Assembly (NCBI RefSeq): GCF_018446385.1
Contig: NC_055991.1
Coordinates: 99,927,712-99,991,711, forward strand
Length of the DNA stretch: 64,000 nucleotides
Direction of reading: 5' to 3'
DNA from: Zingiber officinale
Lineage: Eukaryota; Streptophyta; Magnoliopsida; Zingiberales; Zingiberaceae
Shown here piece after piece: positions 23,097 to 34,800 of the stretch (positions are counted from its first letter, which is position 1; the number at the start of each line of letters is the position of its first letter). Below the pieces are notes generated by a model, which ran no database searches, was not told where the DNA came from, and worked only from the letters and a program-made list of their open reading frames with translations. The position numbers and the translations under genes were made by a program.

Positions 23097-25268
23097 ATGA
23101 ACGAACTTATTCTATGTTATTCAATAAATCCGAAACCCGGGCCGGACCAGATGCGCAGCCAACTCCATATCCCCTGCCTCCTGCCCCGCTGCGCTCTCTC
23201 ACTTCGCCCCATCTTCCCTGATCCCTACTCTCTCTCTGCCCTTCTGCACCATTGCTCCTCCCCCGCTCTTCCCCGCTACGGCCAGCAAGCCCATGCCATC
23301 GCCCTCACCTCCTTCCTCGCCGCTCACCCCCTCGTCGCCGCCCGCCTCATCGGCATGTACTCCGCTTGCTGCATGCCCAAAGCCGCCTCCCTCGTCTTCA
23401 ATACCGCCCCGAACTCAGCCCTCTCCAATCGCGTCCTCTGGACCACACTCATCGCCGGCCTTGTCCGCAACGGCGATCACCGCGCCGCTATGGAGAAGTT
23501 CCGCACCATGCAGGTCATGGGCGTCCCGCCCAACAACTTCACCCTCCCCACGGTGCTCTCAGCCTGCGCCTCAGAGAGAGCCCTCCGCTTCGGCTGTCAG
23601 GTCCACGGCTGTGCGCTTCGAACTGGTTTCGGTGCCAGCCCCTTCGTACAGAGCTCGCTTGTCGGCCTCTACTCCAACTGCTCCGATCTCGCCAGCGCCG
23701 ACCGGGTTCTCCAGACGTCGGACTCTGACGACCCGGTCCCGTGGAATACCCTTATCGTGAACTGTACGCGATCGGCGCGGCACGAACACGCCCTCTCCCT
23801 CTTTGTGCAAATGCACCTTCGAGGCCTCGCGCTGGACGAGTTCACGTTCCCCTCCGCTCTCAACTCCGCCGCCTTCTCGGGTGACTCAGGAATCGGAAGA
23901 TGCATCCATTGTATGGTTCTCCGGAGCGGCTTCGACTCTCACAGGCACGTTGCCAACGCCTTGGTGGACATGTACGTTAAGATGAGAGATTTCACTCACG
24001 CCCGCGGGGTGTTCGACCAAATGCCGGAGAGGGATGTTGTGACATGGACCTCCCTCCTCGTTGGACATGCGCGTCAGGGTTCCCACGAGGTCGCCCTTCA
24101 ACTCTACTCCGACATGCTTGCCCGTGGAGTTGAACCGGACGAGTTTGCCGTGGCAGGGGTGCTGAGTTCCTGTGCCAGTTCGACCGCGCTAGAGCTCGGC
24201 CGTCAGGTGCACGCTGCCATCGTCCACCGCGGCCTCGATGCTTTTGTCTCGGTTTCCAACGCGCTGATCACCTTGTACGCCCGTAGTGGGTCCATCGACG
24301 AAGCCCGCGCTGTGTTCGAGAAGTCGCTCTGCCGCCGAGACGCGGTCACGTGGACGGCTCTCATCATGGGCTACGCCCAAAACGGGCGGGGTGGGGATTC
24401 CCTCCGCCTCTACGACGCAATGCTCGGGGCAGGAGCTCGTCCGGACTATGTGACCTTCATCGGCCTGATCTTTGCGTGCAGCCACGCTGGTCTCGTCGAA
24501 TCAGGGCGAGTCCACTTCGAGTCGATGGAGAAAGTCTACGGCATAACCCCCGGACCGGAGCACTACTCGTGCATGGTGGATCTGCTGGGCCGGTCTGGTC
24601 GTGTGGAGGAGGCGGTCGAGCTGCTGGGTCGGATGGACGGCGAGCCAGACGCGACCGTGTGGAAGTCGCTGTTGGCTGCTTGCCGGGTGCATCGGAACAT
24701 ACCGCTGGCTGAGCGCGCGGCGGAACGCCTTTTTAAGCTGGCGCCGGAGGACGCAGTGCCGTACGTGATGCTGGCAAATGTATACACTGCGGCAGGACGG
24801 TGGTTGGACGTAGCACGTGTGAGGTCGCTGATGAGGGCGCGCGGGGTGAGCAAGGAGCCCGGGTGGAGCTGGATGGAGGAGGGCGGAGCGGTGCACGCAT
24901 TCAAGGCAGGGGACAGGGACCACGCACAGGCGAAGGAGATCTTTGCCAAGGTGAGGGAGATGATGCAGAGGATCAAGGAGGAGGGTTACGCGGCCGACAC
25001 AGGGTTTGCTTTGCACGACGAGGAGGAGGAGGGGAAGGCAGAGGAACTGGCGGTGCACAGCGAGAGGCTGGCCGTGGCCTTTGGACTCATCAACTCCGCT
25101 TCCCATGGTAAGCCTATAAGGGTGTACAAGAATCTGCGTGTTTGCGGTGACTGCCACACCGCGCTCAAACTAATCGCTAAGGTGTATGACAAGGTAATCA
25201 TTCTGAGAGATGCCAATTGCTTCCATCACATGAGGGATGGGATCTGTTCTTGTGGTGATCATTGGTGA
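23097..25268 (+). CDS. PLS-class DYW-type pentatricopeptide repeat protein, intact copy (putative organellar C-to-U RNA editing factor)
   Basis: Single exon, 723 residues from the ATG at 23097; a second in-frame ATG at 23151 gives 705 residues with an Arg-containing, acid-poor N-terminus that suits organelle targeting. The frame opens upstream at a TTG, which I rejected as start. PPR repeats fill roughly residues 60-500 (for example NALVDMYVKMRDFTHARGVF). E-type motifs follow, then the PG box (residue 588) and a DYW domain of 136 residues, the usual length. The deaminase signature is present: H654-x-E656 and C683-x-x-C686, then a C-x-C near the end. The protein ends DHW instead of DYW. Family members bind organellar transcripts and edit C to U; the target here is unknown. 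Copies 1 and 2 upstream are broken. Confidence 0.9.
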   Translation: MNELILCYSINPKPGPDQMRSQLHIPCLLPRCALSLRPIFPDPYSLSALLHHCSSPALPRYGQQAHAIALTSFLAAHPLVAARLIGMYSACCMPKAASLVFNTAPNSALSNRVLWTTLIAGLVRNGDHRAAMEKFRTMQVMGVPPNNFTLPTVLSACASERALRFGCQVHGCALRTGFGASPFVQSSLVGLYSNCSDLASADRVLQTSDSDDPVPWNTLIVNCTRSARHEHALSLFVQMHLRGLALDEFTFPSALNSAAFSGDSGIGRCIHCMVLRSGFDSHRHVANALVDMYVKMRDFTHARGVFDQMPERDVVTWTSLLVGHARQGSHEVALQLYSDMLARGVEPDEFAVAGVLSSCASSTALELGRQVHAAIVHRGLDAFVSVSNALITLYARSGSIDEARAVFEKSLCRRDAVTWTALIMGYAQNGRGGDSLRLYDAMLGAGARPDYVTFIGLIFACSHAGLVESGRVHFESMEKVYGITPGPEHYSCMVDLLGRSGRVEEAVELLGRMDGEPDATVWKSLLAACRVHRNIPLAERAAERLFKLAPEDAVPYVMLANVYTAAGRWLDVARVRSLMRARGVSKEPGWSWMEEGGAVHAFKAGDRDHAQAKEIFAKVREMMQRIKEEGYAADTGFALHDEEEEGKAEELAVHSERLAVAFGLINSASHGKPIRVYKNLRVCGDCHTALKLIAKVYDKVIILRDANCFHHMRDGICSCGDHW

Positions 25269-25761
25269 TTCCTCTCTCCCTGAGCTTGGGAATGAGCTTT
25301 CTTGACTCTAATCTCTAGTGAAAGATGATCGATGCTAGTGAAGCTAAAATGATGCTATGTCAATATGCTGAAATCATCCAAGCCGCATGCTTCCTCAAGT
25401 CCCAGGAATGACACTCTGGGGCTATGTTCTTATCATTCATTTATTCGTAGCTTAATTTAGTCTACGAGACATGGTTGAATTGGTTAGTGCAGGATAGAAG
25501 CTCTATTCTTTATCATTCATTCATTTATAGCTTAATTTAGTGCCTGAGTCAGGCTTGAATTGGTTATTGCCGGATTAAATTTATTATAATAGAAAGGGGT
25601 TGATTCTCTCCAAAGATGAATGAATAATCCTATTTTTTGAGGTCAATTATAGTTTTTCGATTTATTTCCTTACATATAATTGTGGGGTCGATCGTGTAGA
25701 ATCGTTGGGACGATAGATTTCACTTTTTATTACAATTTATAGCTTAATCTGCCAAGTGTAC
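25269..25761. other. 3' flank of the intact PPR gene
   Basis: Same as the flanks of copies 1 and 2, with the ~70-bp imperfect repeat pair at about 25426-25576. No terminator signal can be singled out and no other gene is supported. Confidence 0.5.
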
Positions 25762-26370
25762 TTATCATATTCGGAATCTGAGTCAGATGAAGGTCAGATG
25801 AGTTGTCGCTGGTGTTGACGGAGAGGCGATTGGGACACAATTCTCGTATGTGCCCACAAAAATAGGCTCCCATGTGGTGCTGATGAGCGACGATGACTGA
25901 GCTGGCGGTACTTGAGCTCTGTGTACATTCATACAAGCACACGGGAAAAAGTCCCCAGAGCAGGTCCTCCGACGCTCAAGTCAGGTACTTTTTCTCCAGA
26001 AGAACAGTGTACGATGGAGAAAGAAAAGTAGAAGGCAAGTGCGAATGTGCGATTGAGTGTACCTGCGCAAGGGAGAGGACCTCCCTTTTTATATGATAGT
26101 GCGTACCTCTGGAGCCTGACTGATGTCAGAGAATGTCGGGTGTCAGGACCTGTCTGGTGATAGAGGACGCGTGACATCCTTTTGTGTGCTGGAAGAATGT
26201 TCTATTCGCAGATGACCGCAGACTGTTGGAATATTCCCTGACATTCAGCAGTTATTCTCTGACAAACGGTTACGATTCTCTGACCCTGTAATCGTGTAGC
26301 ACCCTTTGTCCCGACCGAGTATGACCAGGGCAGCTTGGGATGATCTGTCGGGTATAACACCTAGCCTAAT
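25762..26370 (-). mobile_element. Tat-like LTR remnant in PPR unit 3
   Basis: Copy of the remnant in units 1 and 2, with CCTCCGACGCTCAAGTCAGG and the minus-strand TATAAAAAG box. Confidence 0.5.
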
Positions 26371-26617
26371 ACGTAGATCGTGTCCGGAAAATCCCACATT
26401 GAGACGCTCGTCCCGAATCCAAGTCCTGCGATCACATTATATATTTAGCTAATTACATAGAAAGTAATTAACTACACAACTCCCCTAATTAGAATAACCC
26501 TAATCAAACATGATTATGGATTAATCCCCCAACTAACCTTAACCATAATATAACCCAATTAGATTAGGTTATACATGATACATCTCCAAAACTCCTCTAA
26601 ATCAACTCATCACTTAA

Positions 26618-27638
26618 CCCGAAAAGAGAATTATTTTTAATTAAATAAATTTTCTTTCAAGTGGCAAAAGAATTAAGGAAAGTTTTATTAAATTTTCCTT
26701 ATTTTCTAAGACCAAGGATTATAAAAGAGGGGTAGAGGCAGCTTCATGGTAGAGAACTCTATTCTATTTTCTCCCTCTTTTTCTTCCTTGGTGCGGCCGG
26801 CCATCCTCTCTTCCTCCCTTCTCTTTGATGGCCGAACCTCATCCTTCTTGTGGAGATTCATATGGTGGCCGGATCAAGTTTAGAGAAGAAGAAGAAGAAG
26901 GAGAGAAAGAAAGCTTTGTTTCTAGCATCCCTTGGAGCATGGTGGTGGTGGCCGAACCTCTTCATCCTAGGAGAAGTTTTGATGGCCGAAACTTGTAAGG
27001 AAGAAGAAGGTGCTTGGTGGTTCTCATCTCGGAAGATCGTTGCCCACACAACGTCTGAGGTTAGAAGAGGAATACGATAGAAGATCAAGAGGTCGTTAAA
27101 GTTTACAAAGAAAGGTATAACTAGTAATTATTTTCCGCATCATACTAGTTTTATTTCCTTGTAAAAATACCAAATACAAGAGGCATACGATTATAGTATT
27201 TCGAATTTATTTTCGATATAGTGTTCTTTTGTTTTTCTTTTCCTTGTGATTTGATTGTTCTTTTCAGTTGACCTAAAGTTATTTAAGGAAATTAAATATT
27301 AACTTTCCTTAAAAGGCTTTGTCTAGTCGGTGGTGGTTGCTCCCATATCCAAGAAGGCCATGTGCCTCGCCACGTCAGTACTGAAAGCTAATTTTTGAAA
27401 CTAATATTTAATGAAATTAATAACCTAGGTGATTTGGATCAAATGTGTTAAGTTTCGCAGGAGATCCAAGTCTAAACCTAAAAGAACAAATAAATTAAGC
27501 TTAGGATCAAACGTGTTAAGTTCCACAGGCGATCCAAGTTTAATTTAAAAGAACACATGGTAGCTAGGAAAAGGTTTAGACCTTTGTACAAAATTTTTGT
27601 ACAGTGGAACCATTAGGTTTTCCGAGTAGCGACCTACA
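26618..27638 (+). mobile_element. 5'-truncated copia LTR, plus orientation
   Basis: This is the reverse complement of parts of the minus-oriented copia LTRs at 47379 and 54619: AATTATTTTTAATTAAATAA, the CCAAGGATTATAAAAGAGG TATA region (TATAAAAG at 26720-26727), the GGCCGGCC/CTCTTCCT stretch, and the terminal AGGTTTTCCGAGTAGCGACC then TACA. Its 5' part is missing at the junction with the PPR array. It is followed directly by RNase H sequence on the opposite strand rather than by a PBS, so it is a broken solo LTR inserted in copia C. Confidence 0.75.
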
Positions 27639-29137
27639 AAATTGTGATAACCTTGGGCAAACCAGGAATCACATCTAAGTCTATCAAGAAGTTTCTGAGC
27701 CATACAACTTCTTTGACTGCCTCAGAGGCTGTCACATATTCAGCTTCCATAATGGAGTCTGAAATACATTTCTGCTTAACACTCATCCATGCTATGACTC
27801 CACCTCCTAAAGTAAACACATACCCTGATGTTGATTTACTACTGTCCCTATCTGATTGGAAGTCTGAATCCATGTAATCCACAGGGAACAAATCATCTGC
27901 CTGGTAAACCAGCATATAATCTTTAGTCCTTTTCAGGTACTTTAATATATGCTTTATGGTAGTCCAATGTCCCGGTCCTTGGTTACTTTGATATATGCTA
28001 ACCATGCCCACGGTAAAACAAATATCCAGTCTCGTACATAGCATCACATACATTAGGCTTCCTACAACCGAAGCATAAGGAACTGCCTTCATCTCCTCTA
28101 TCTCCTTTGATGTCTTAGGACACATCTCTTTAGATAAAGATACTCCATGCCGAAAAGGTAGAAAACCTTTCTTGGAGTTTTGCATGCTAAAACGAGCTAG
28201 GATAAGATTGATGTCTGAAGCTTGGGATAAGCACAACATCCTTTTCTTGCGATCCCTTATTACTTTGATCCCAAGAATATGTCCACATTCTCCCAAGTCC
28301 TTCATATCAAACTTCTTGGATATCTATACCCTTACGTCTGACAACACTTTGACATTATTGCCAATGAACAAAATGTCATCTACGTATAGTACAAGAAATA
28401 CCACCACGTTTCTGTCACTTTTCTTGTATACACAAGACTCATCCAGACACTGAATGAATCCATAAGATTGGTTAACTTCATCAAACCGGATGTTCCAAGA
28501 TCTTGAAGCTTGTTTCCGTCCATAAATGAACCGATTGAGCTTACATACAAGATGCTCTTTGCCCTTCGTAATGAATCCCTATGGTCACTTTATAGATGTT
28601 TTCTTCAAGACTTCCATTAAGGACAACTGTCTTGACATCCATTTTCCAAACCTCATAATTCATATGAGCAACAATAGATAAAAGAATCCGGATAGACTTA
28701 AGCATAGCTACTAGCAAAAAAGTTTCCTTATAATCGATTCCCTCTTTCTGAGTATACCCCTTCGTAACAAGCCTTGCTTTAAATGTTTCCACCTTCCCGT
28801 ATGCTCCTCTTTTCCTTTTGCAGACTCATTTACATCCAATGGCTTTTACACCATTTAGTGGTTCTACAAGCTCTCAGACCTGATTATAATGCATGGATTC
28901 TATTTCAGAGTTCATTGTATTTTACCAAGATGCTGTATCTTTATCTTAGAGTGCTTCATCATATGTCCAGGGATTAGCTTCATGTTCACTAGGAATCAAA
29001 TCTGAAGACTCTCTCAAAAACATGAATCTTTCAGGTTGTTTAACAACCCTCCCACTACGACGAAGCACTACCTGCAATTGTGCATCATTTATGACACGTG
29101 TTGTAGTTATTTGTGGTATCTCATCTTGTACTGTTGG
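27639..29137 (-). pseudogene. Copia C: RNase H and reverse transcriptase remnant
   Basis: Minus-strand fragments read, 5' to 3': a linker after integrase (VLRRSGRVVKQPERF), RT (ARLVTKGYTQKEGIDYKETF and MDVKTVVLNGSLEE), the catalytic YVDDILFIG near 28370, then RT end and RNase H (DICFTVGMVS, GHWTTIKHILKYLKRTKDYM, STSGYVFTLGG, DSIMEAEYVTASEAVKEVVW). The RNase H breaks off at 27639, just before the expected CDNSGA motif, where the copia LTR sits. Several stops and frameshifts are present. At 29137 it is cut by the Tekay insertion. Confidence 0.85.
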
Positions 29138-29392
29138 TGAAACGCCCGAAAATTTTCGAAACTGCATTATAAATATTCTACGATTTTTCTGGAATTTTTA
29201 GATATTTTTCCGGAATTTTTCGAGTAGCGGAAGCAGCAAAAATAAATAGAACCGCAAAATACCTTAGGCGGGAATCGAACCCGAGACCTATGGTTTAGGG
29301 ATAATGTTAGTAACCGGTTGAACCCAGCAGGGCCGTGCTGAAAGGAAAGGGAACCAATAAAATTTATATTGGAGTTGGGCGAATTAAATCTT

Positions 29393-29403
29393 TAATATAA
29401 ATA
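29393..29403 (+). promoter_or_regulatory. Candidate TATA box in the Tekay 5' LTR
   Basis: AATATAAATAG, conserved at 36743-36753 in the 3' LTR and located about 255 bases into the LTR. Confidence 0.4.
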
Positions 29404-30984
29404 GGAACATTAGTTAAGTGAGGAGGTTATTTTTTCACCGTGACCTATCCTCTTCCAAAACCTCACCGCCGCCCACACCTCTCCCTCCTCCTCTCTCGGC
29501 GCCCAAGCCCAAGGACTCTCGGATCATCTTCCGGCGACGATTCCAACACGAAAAAGGTTCTTCTCCGTGAGAGGAACGCGAAGACGTGAGCGGATCGTCG
29601 AGAAGGTCATCTCCACCGGAAATCTTGCGAATAGAATCGTAAGAAATTACGAACCGGAGGTAAGAAACCCCTCACCTGCAGTATAATAGCTTTCGTGTGT
29701 TATCTTTTTATGTATTAGATTAGTTTTAGTGGATTTTGTCAATATATAGGGTGTATCTAATTCTTCTCACAGACTTAGGGATTGGTGAGCATCTCTAGAT
29801 GGGCCGGACGCGTTTTCCCTATTCAGATAGAGGTTCTAGACGTCGTCGGGTGCCTAGAGGTGGTCTCCCTAATAGAGAAGAGAGTCAGAATACATCAAAT
29901 GCTTGACAAAATGCCTAGCACAGCCTTATGATACAATAGGCATTTATTTAGCTCAGTTAAATGCCATAGCACACGATAATTAGCATACTCAGTTTTTATT
30001 TCAGCTTATATGGATTAGATATCCAATGGGTGGGCTCCCATAGTCGCCTCTAGGTTCAGATAACCTAGTTCTAGGTTCAGATAACCTAGTTTCAGCAAAA
30101 CAGTATTAGCTATTTCAGTATTTTACTTTCAGCGGCACTGTACTGGATTAGATATCCATTGGGCTGGACTCCCACAGTCGTCCCTAGGTTTAGATAACCT
30201 AGTAAACCCTACTAGATTTGGAACTTGCAATCCCGGGTCTAGTTAGGGATGCGCGCACTACAGTTGCCAAGGCCCTACAGCAGTATGTTTATTATTTTCA
30301 CGTATTATGTATTACTTTTCAAATCCTTATCAGATAGATAAGCGAATTCAGAGCAGCTTCAGTTTCAGCTTAGTATTAGCCTAGATCAGTTTGTATCAGT
30401 TAGCTCTTTCTGTTGATACATATGATAGCTACATAATTAGTTTGTATGCTATGCCATGATTAGTTCAGTATGCCATGTTTATATGATTGAATGCCATGCC
30501 ATGCTAGCATGCTCAGTATGTTTTCAAATAGCATGATTTCAAATCATAATTGCATCGTATGCATGTTTTTGTGAGGTAGATGGTTTCTTACTAAGCTTTT
30601 AGCTTACAGATACTACTTTTCTTATACTGCAGATAAAGGTAAAGGAAAAGTGGACCAGTAGCGGAGGCTGGAGGTCAATGCAGATCAAGATGTGTATGGA
30701 AGGAACTGGAATAAAGATCTTAGGGATCTAGCAAGTTTCTCTTGTGTTTTAGAATATTTAGCAAGTTAACTTCCTTACAACTTTATAGAGTTAACTATTA
30801 GAACATTGCTAGTTGATTTTCCGCACGTAGCATGGTTACTTGTCATGAAGTAATGAATCATATCCCATATCATGTTTAGTATGTTAGTCATTACTCAGTA
30901 GAATGTTCATTTAGCTTTTTATAGTGTTGTATAATGGTTTTTGGCATGCATCAGTGCTGATATCAGAGTTCTGATATGAAATCA

Positions 30985-31410
30985 GAAACTCCTGATCGGT
31001 CGGTAGATCGATCAGGGACCTGGTTCTGCGAACAGAAACTTTCTGTTCGTCTTCTGATCGATCCGTGGATCGATCAGGAACTGGGGAAGCCCCTGATCGG
31101 TCGGTAGACCGATCAGGGAGCTGGTTTCGGCAGTCATAACTCTCTGTTCGCAGCTAGATCGTTCGGCAGATCGGTCCAGCCGCGAACAGAAAGAATCCCG
31201 ATAGTTGGATCGCGAACAGCACACCACTGATCGGTCAGCTGACCGATCGGTCAGTCCGACCGATCAGTGAGGTCCTGGAACGGTCGGCAGACCGATCCAG
31301 GTGCGTACAGAAGCTCTAGCGAATTATGGATCGGTCAGCCGACCGATCCAAAGGTTCTTCCCCGTGCCAGTATCAGTGGACCGGTCCGTGGACCGATCAG
31401 AAGTCCAATA
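30985..31410. repeat. Cluster of GATCGGTC palindromes in the Tekay 5' LTR
   Basis: About eight imperfect inverted repeats of the form TGATCGGTC, a 4-6 base loop, GACCGATCA, separated by 30-60 bases. The cluster recurs in the 3' LTR at 38338-38715. Confidence 0.85.
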
Positions 31411-31595
31411 TCAGTGGTAAACATCTCCCCTAGCATGTGTACAATTATTAGGTACATGTAGAACGTTCAGTTTCAGCGTTCCCAGCAATTAGATTAGCAA
31501 AATTTTAATTAGCCCAGCTTTCCGCACAGTATAGCACAGCACAACCGTAACGATCGGCCTTACAACCTAGTAGTAGAAGGCAGGTCGTTACAGAG

Positions 31596-31607
31596 TGGTA
31601 TCAGAGC
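31596..31607 (+). other. Primer-binding site, tRNA-iMet type
   Basis: TGGTATCAGAGC three bases after the 5' LTR end, complementary to the 3' end of initiator tRNA-Met, as is usual for Tekay and many copia elements. Confidence 0.92.
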
Positions 31608-31815
31608 AGTGTTCCATACTTCCTACACACACATCAGCATTGTACCTGCAGCTTCCAAGTAAGAATACCTCTACTTTATTTATGCTCCTTGTTTTGTTAT
31701 TACAGTTCATATGTATATGCCTACTGCTTGTTAGTATGTGATAGTTTAAACATGACACCAGTAGTTCTATAACTGTGATTACATTAGTTATGTTATGTTC
31801 TCTTTGTCTTTAGAA

Positions 31816-34800
31816 ATGGCACGAGGACGGCCAGCTAGAAGGGCACTAGCTACTGAGCCCCAGCAAGAGGCAGGCAGTTTAGTGCCTCCTCCAGACCTCT
31901 CAGCATTAGTGGCTCAGTTATAGCAGCAACTAGCTGAACAGCAACAGGAAATAGCCACCTTAAAGGCTAACCAGCGGAGTACCCCCACAGACACTCCGGA
32001 ACCGAATCTGACGACTCCAGAGGTCGTAGAGGTTCCACCAGCCCAGCCTACAGCACCAGCACCAGCACCAGTACCAGCACCAGTAGTCCCACCAGCTGAG
32101 CCAAGAAAGGAAGCCTATCTAATCCAGTGGCAGCGAGTCAAGCCAGAGAACTTCTCAGGCACTGGTGAACCATGGGATGCCCAAGCATGGTTCAGAACAC
32201 TGGAGAGGACAATGGAGCTTTTGGACTGGCCAGAGCAGGAAAAAGTGAAGTGCGCTTCCTTTTTCCTGATAGGAGACGCCAGTATATGGTGGGAGAGAAT
32301 CAGAGCGAAGCGCCCAGTGAATCAGATGTCATGGGTCGACTTCGAGAAAGAATTCTTCGAGGAGTTCTTTCACATGCGGGTCACAGATCGCCGCTATGAC
32401 GAGTTCACTGAGTTTCGTCAGGGCAACCTTTCAGTTGAGGAAGCCGTGAAGAAATTCAACAGGTTGGCTCGTCTGTGCCCAGAGCTAGTCAGCACAGAGA
32501 AGGAGCGAGTCCGGTTGATGCTCAAGATGCTGAGGCCAGAGATAGCAGTGAACGTGGCCGATGGCATACATAGGCCACAAACCACAGAGGAGTTAGTGAG
32601 CAGTGCCTTGACCACAGAGCATTATCAGAACAGCATAAAGCAGTAGAAGCAGGTCTCCTTAGAGCCCAAAGGCCAAGGAAACTCTCACACTCAAAAACAG
32701 CAAGGCCACAGCTCTAACTGGAAAGGGAACTCCAACAGCAAGCGCAAATCAAGGGGTGACTCAAAAGGAGGACCATCTAGCAAGCGACCCAGTCATCCAA
32801 AGTGTGCTACTTGTGGGAAATTCCACCCAGGGGTTTGTCGCAAGGGCACACGAGGATGCTTTGAGTGTGGACAAGAAGGGCACATGGCCAAGCAGTGCCC
32901 GAACAAGATCGGTCTTCCTCAGCCACAGCAGATTCAGCATGCAAGCCAGCCAGCGCAGTTATATCAGATGCAGGCCGCACTAGAAGGTCCACGCATCAGC
33001 CAGGGCAGATTAGAAGCCCCTCCAGCTATGGCGAATGCGAGGATCTACTCACTCACTATAGAGGACGTGGCCAATGCCTTGACAGTCGTCACTGGTCAGA
33101 TTAGCATTTTTCAGTATAGTGCTACTGTTCTTTTTGACACTGGGGCGACCCATTCATACATAGCCAGGGTGTTCTCCGAAAAATTAGAAATACCCCCAGA
33201 GGTACTCAGTGGTCAGTTTCTGACGACACTACCTTTGGGAGAAGTTATGGCATCCACGCACTAGCTCAGAGCAGTGCCAGTCATTATAGCAGACAGGGAA
33301 CTCTTTTGTGATCTGATCCTGCTGGAAATGACTGACTACGACGTCATCTTTGGAATGGACTTCCTAATCAAATACGGTGCCTCCATCGAGTGCCGTAAGC
33401 AGAAAGTCGTGTTCCACCCCGAAGCGGAAGCACAGTTCGAGTTCATCGGGGAACCAAAGAGAAAGGCTAGGAAGTTTCTCTCAGCTATGAAAGCACAGAA
33501 GTTGATGGATTCAGGATGTACGGGATTCCTAGCACACGTAGTCAACACCAGTCAGGACAAGGACCAACAGCTAGCAGAGGTCCGAGTCGTATGTGACTAC
33601 CCAGCGGTCTTCCCTGAAGAATTACCAGGCCTAGCACTAGACAGGGAGTTCGAATTCGAGATAGAGCTCATTCCCGGTACAAATCCTATCTCCAAAGCGC
33701 CATATCGCATGGCTCCAGCAGAGCTAAAGGAACTTCATGAGCAACTACAGGAGCTGCTTGACAAGGGCTTCATACGCCCTAGTCACTAACCATGGGGAGC
33801 GCCTGTACTGTTTGTGAAGAAGAAGGATGGAAGCATGCGGCTATGCATAGACTACAGAGCACTGAATCAGGTCACGATCAAGAACAGGTATCCTCTTCCC
33901 AGAATAGATGATCTGTTCGACCAGTTAAAGGGAGCAGCAGTGTTCTCTAAAATTGACCTCAGATCAGGATATCACCAAGTCAGAGTTAAGGAGGGTGATA
34001 TACCGAAGACAGCATTCAGAACCAGATACGGACACTACGAGTTCGTAGTCATGCCCTTTGGCGTGACCAATGCTCCAGCTACATTCATGGATCTCATGAA
34101 CAGAGTATTCAGGGAGTATTTAGATAAGTTTGTTATTGTGTTTATCGATGACATTCTTATCTACTCAGGAACTCAGGAAGAACATGCAGAGCACCTGAAG
34201 ACAGTACTACAGACACTTCAGCAGAATCAGCTATATGCCAAGTTCACGAAATGTGAATTCTGGCTTGATCAGGTGTCTTTCCTGGGTCACATCATCTCCA
34301 AGGATGGTGTTATGGTAGATCCCAGCAAGATAGAAGCAGTAAGTAACTGGAAGAGACCTAAGAACGCCAGCGAAATCAGGAGCTTTCTGGGATTAGCAGG
34401 ATATTACAGAAAGTTTGTAGAGGACTTCTCCAGGATAGCCTCCCCACTGACAGCTCTTACCAGAAAGAACAGGAAATTTCAGTGGACAGAGGACTGTGAG
34501 AACAGCTTCAGCGAGCTAAAAAGGAGATTGACCAGTGCTCCCATTTTGGCTCTACCAGACAACACCAGCAGCTTTGACATCTATAGTGATGCCTCTAAGT
34601 TGGGACTAGGAGCAGTGCTGATGCAAAACGGCAAGGTGATCGCCTATGCCTCCAGACAACTCAAGGATTATAAGAAGAATTACCCTACTCATGACCTTGA
34701 GCTTGCAGCAGTAGTGTTCGCCTTCAAGATTTGGAGACATTACTTATATGGAGCTCAGTGCAGAGTGTATACAGATCATCAAAGTTTGAAGTACTTCTTC

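Larger units (their letters stand above)
22719..26617. repeat. Tandem segmental duplication, unit 3 (truncated, 3899 bp)
   Basis: Matches the first half of units 1 and 2: PPR gene, 3' flank, Tat-like LTR remnant (about 25762-26370) and the first ~240 bases of the Tekay-like remnant. Identity stops abruptly after CTCATCACTTAA at 26617, where copia LTR sequence begins. Confidence 0.93.
29138..31592 (+). mobile_element. 5' LTR of the Tekay element (2455 bp)
   Basis: It runs from TGAAACGCCCGAAAATTTTC to GGTCGTTACA. The 3' copy starts TGTAACG, so the second base after TG is mutated here. A candidate TATA box AATATAAATAG is at 29393-29403. The 3' third (30980-31400) carries a cluster of GATCGGTC/GACCGATC palindromes. 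Confidence 0.93.
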
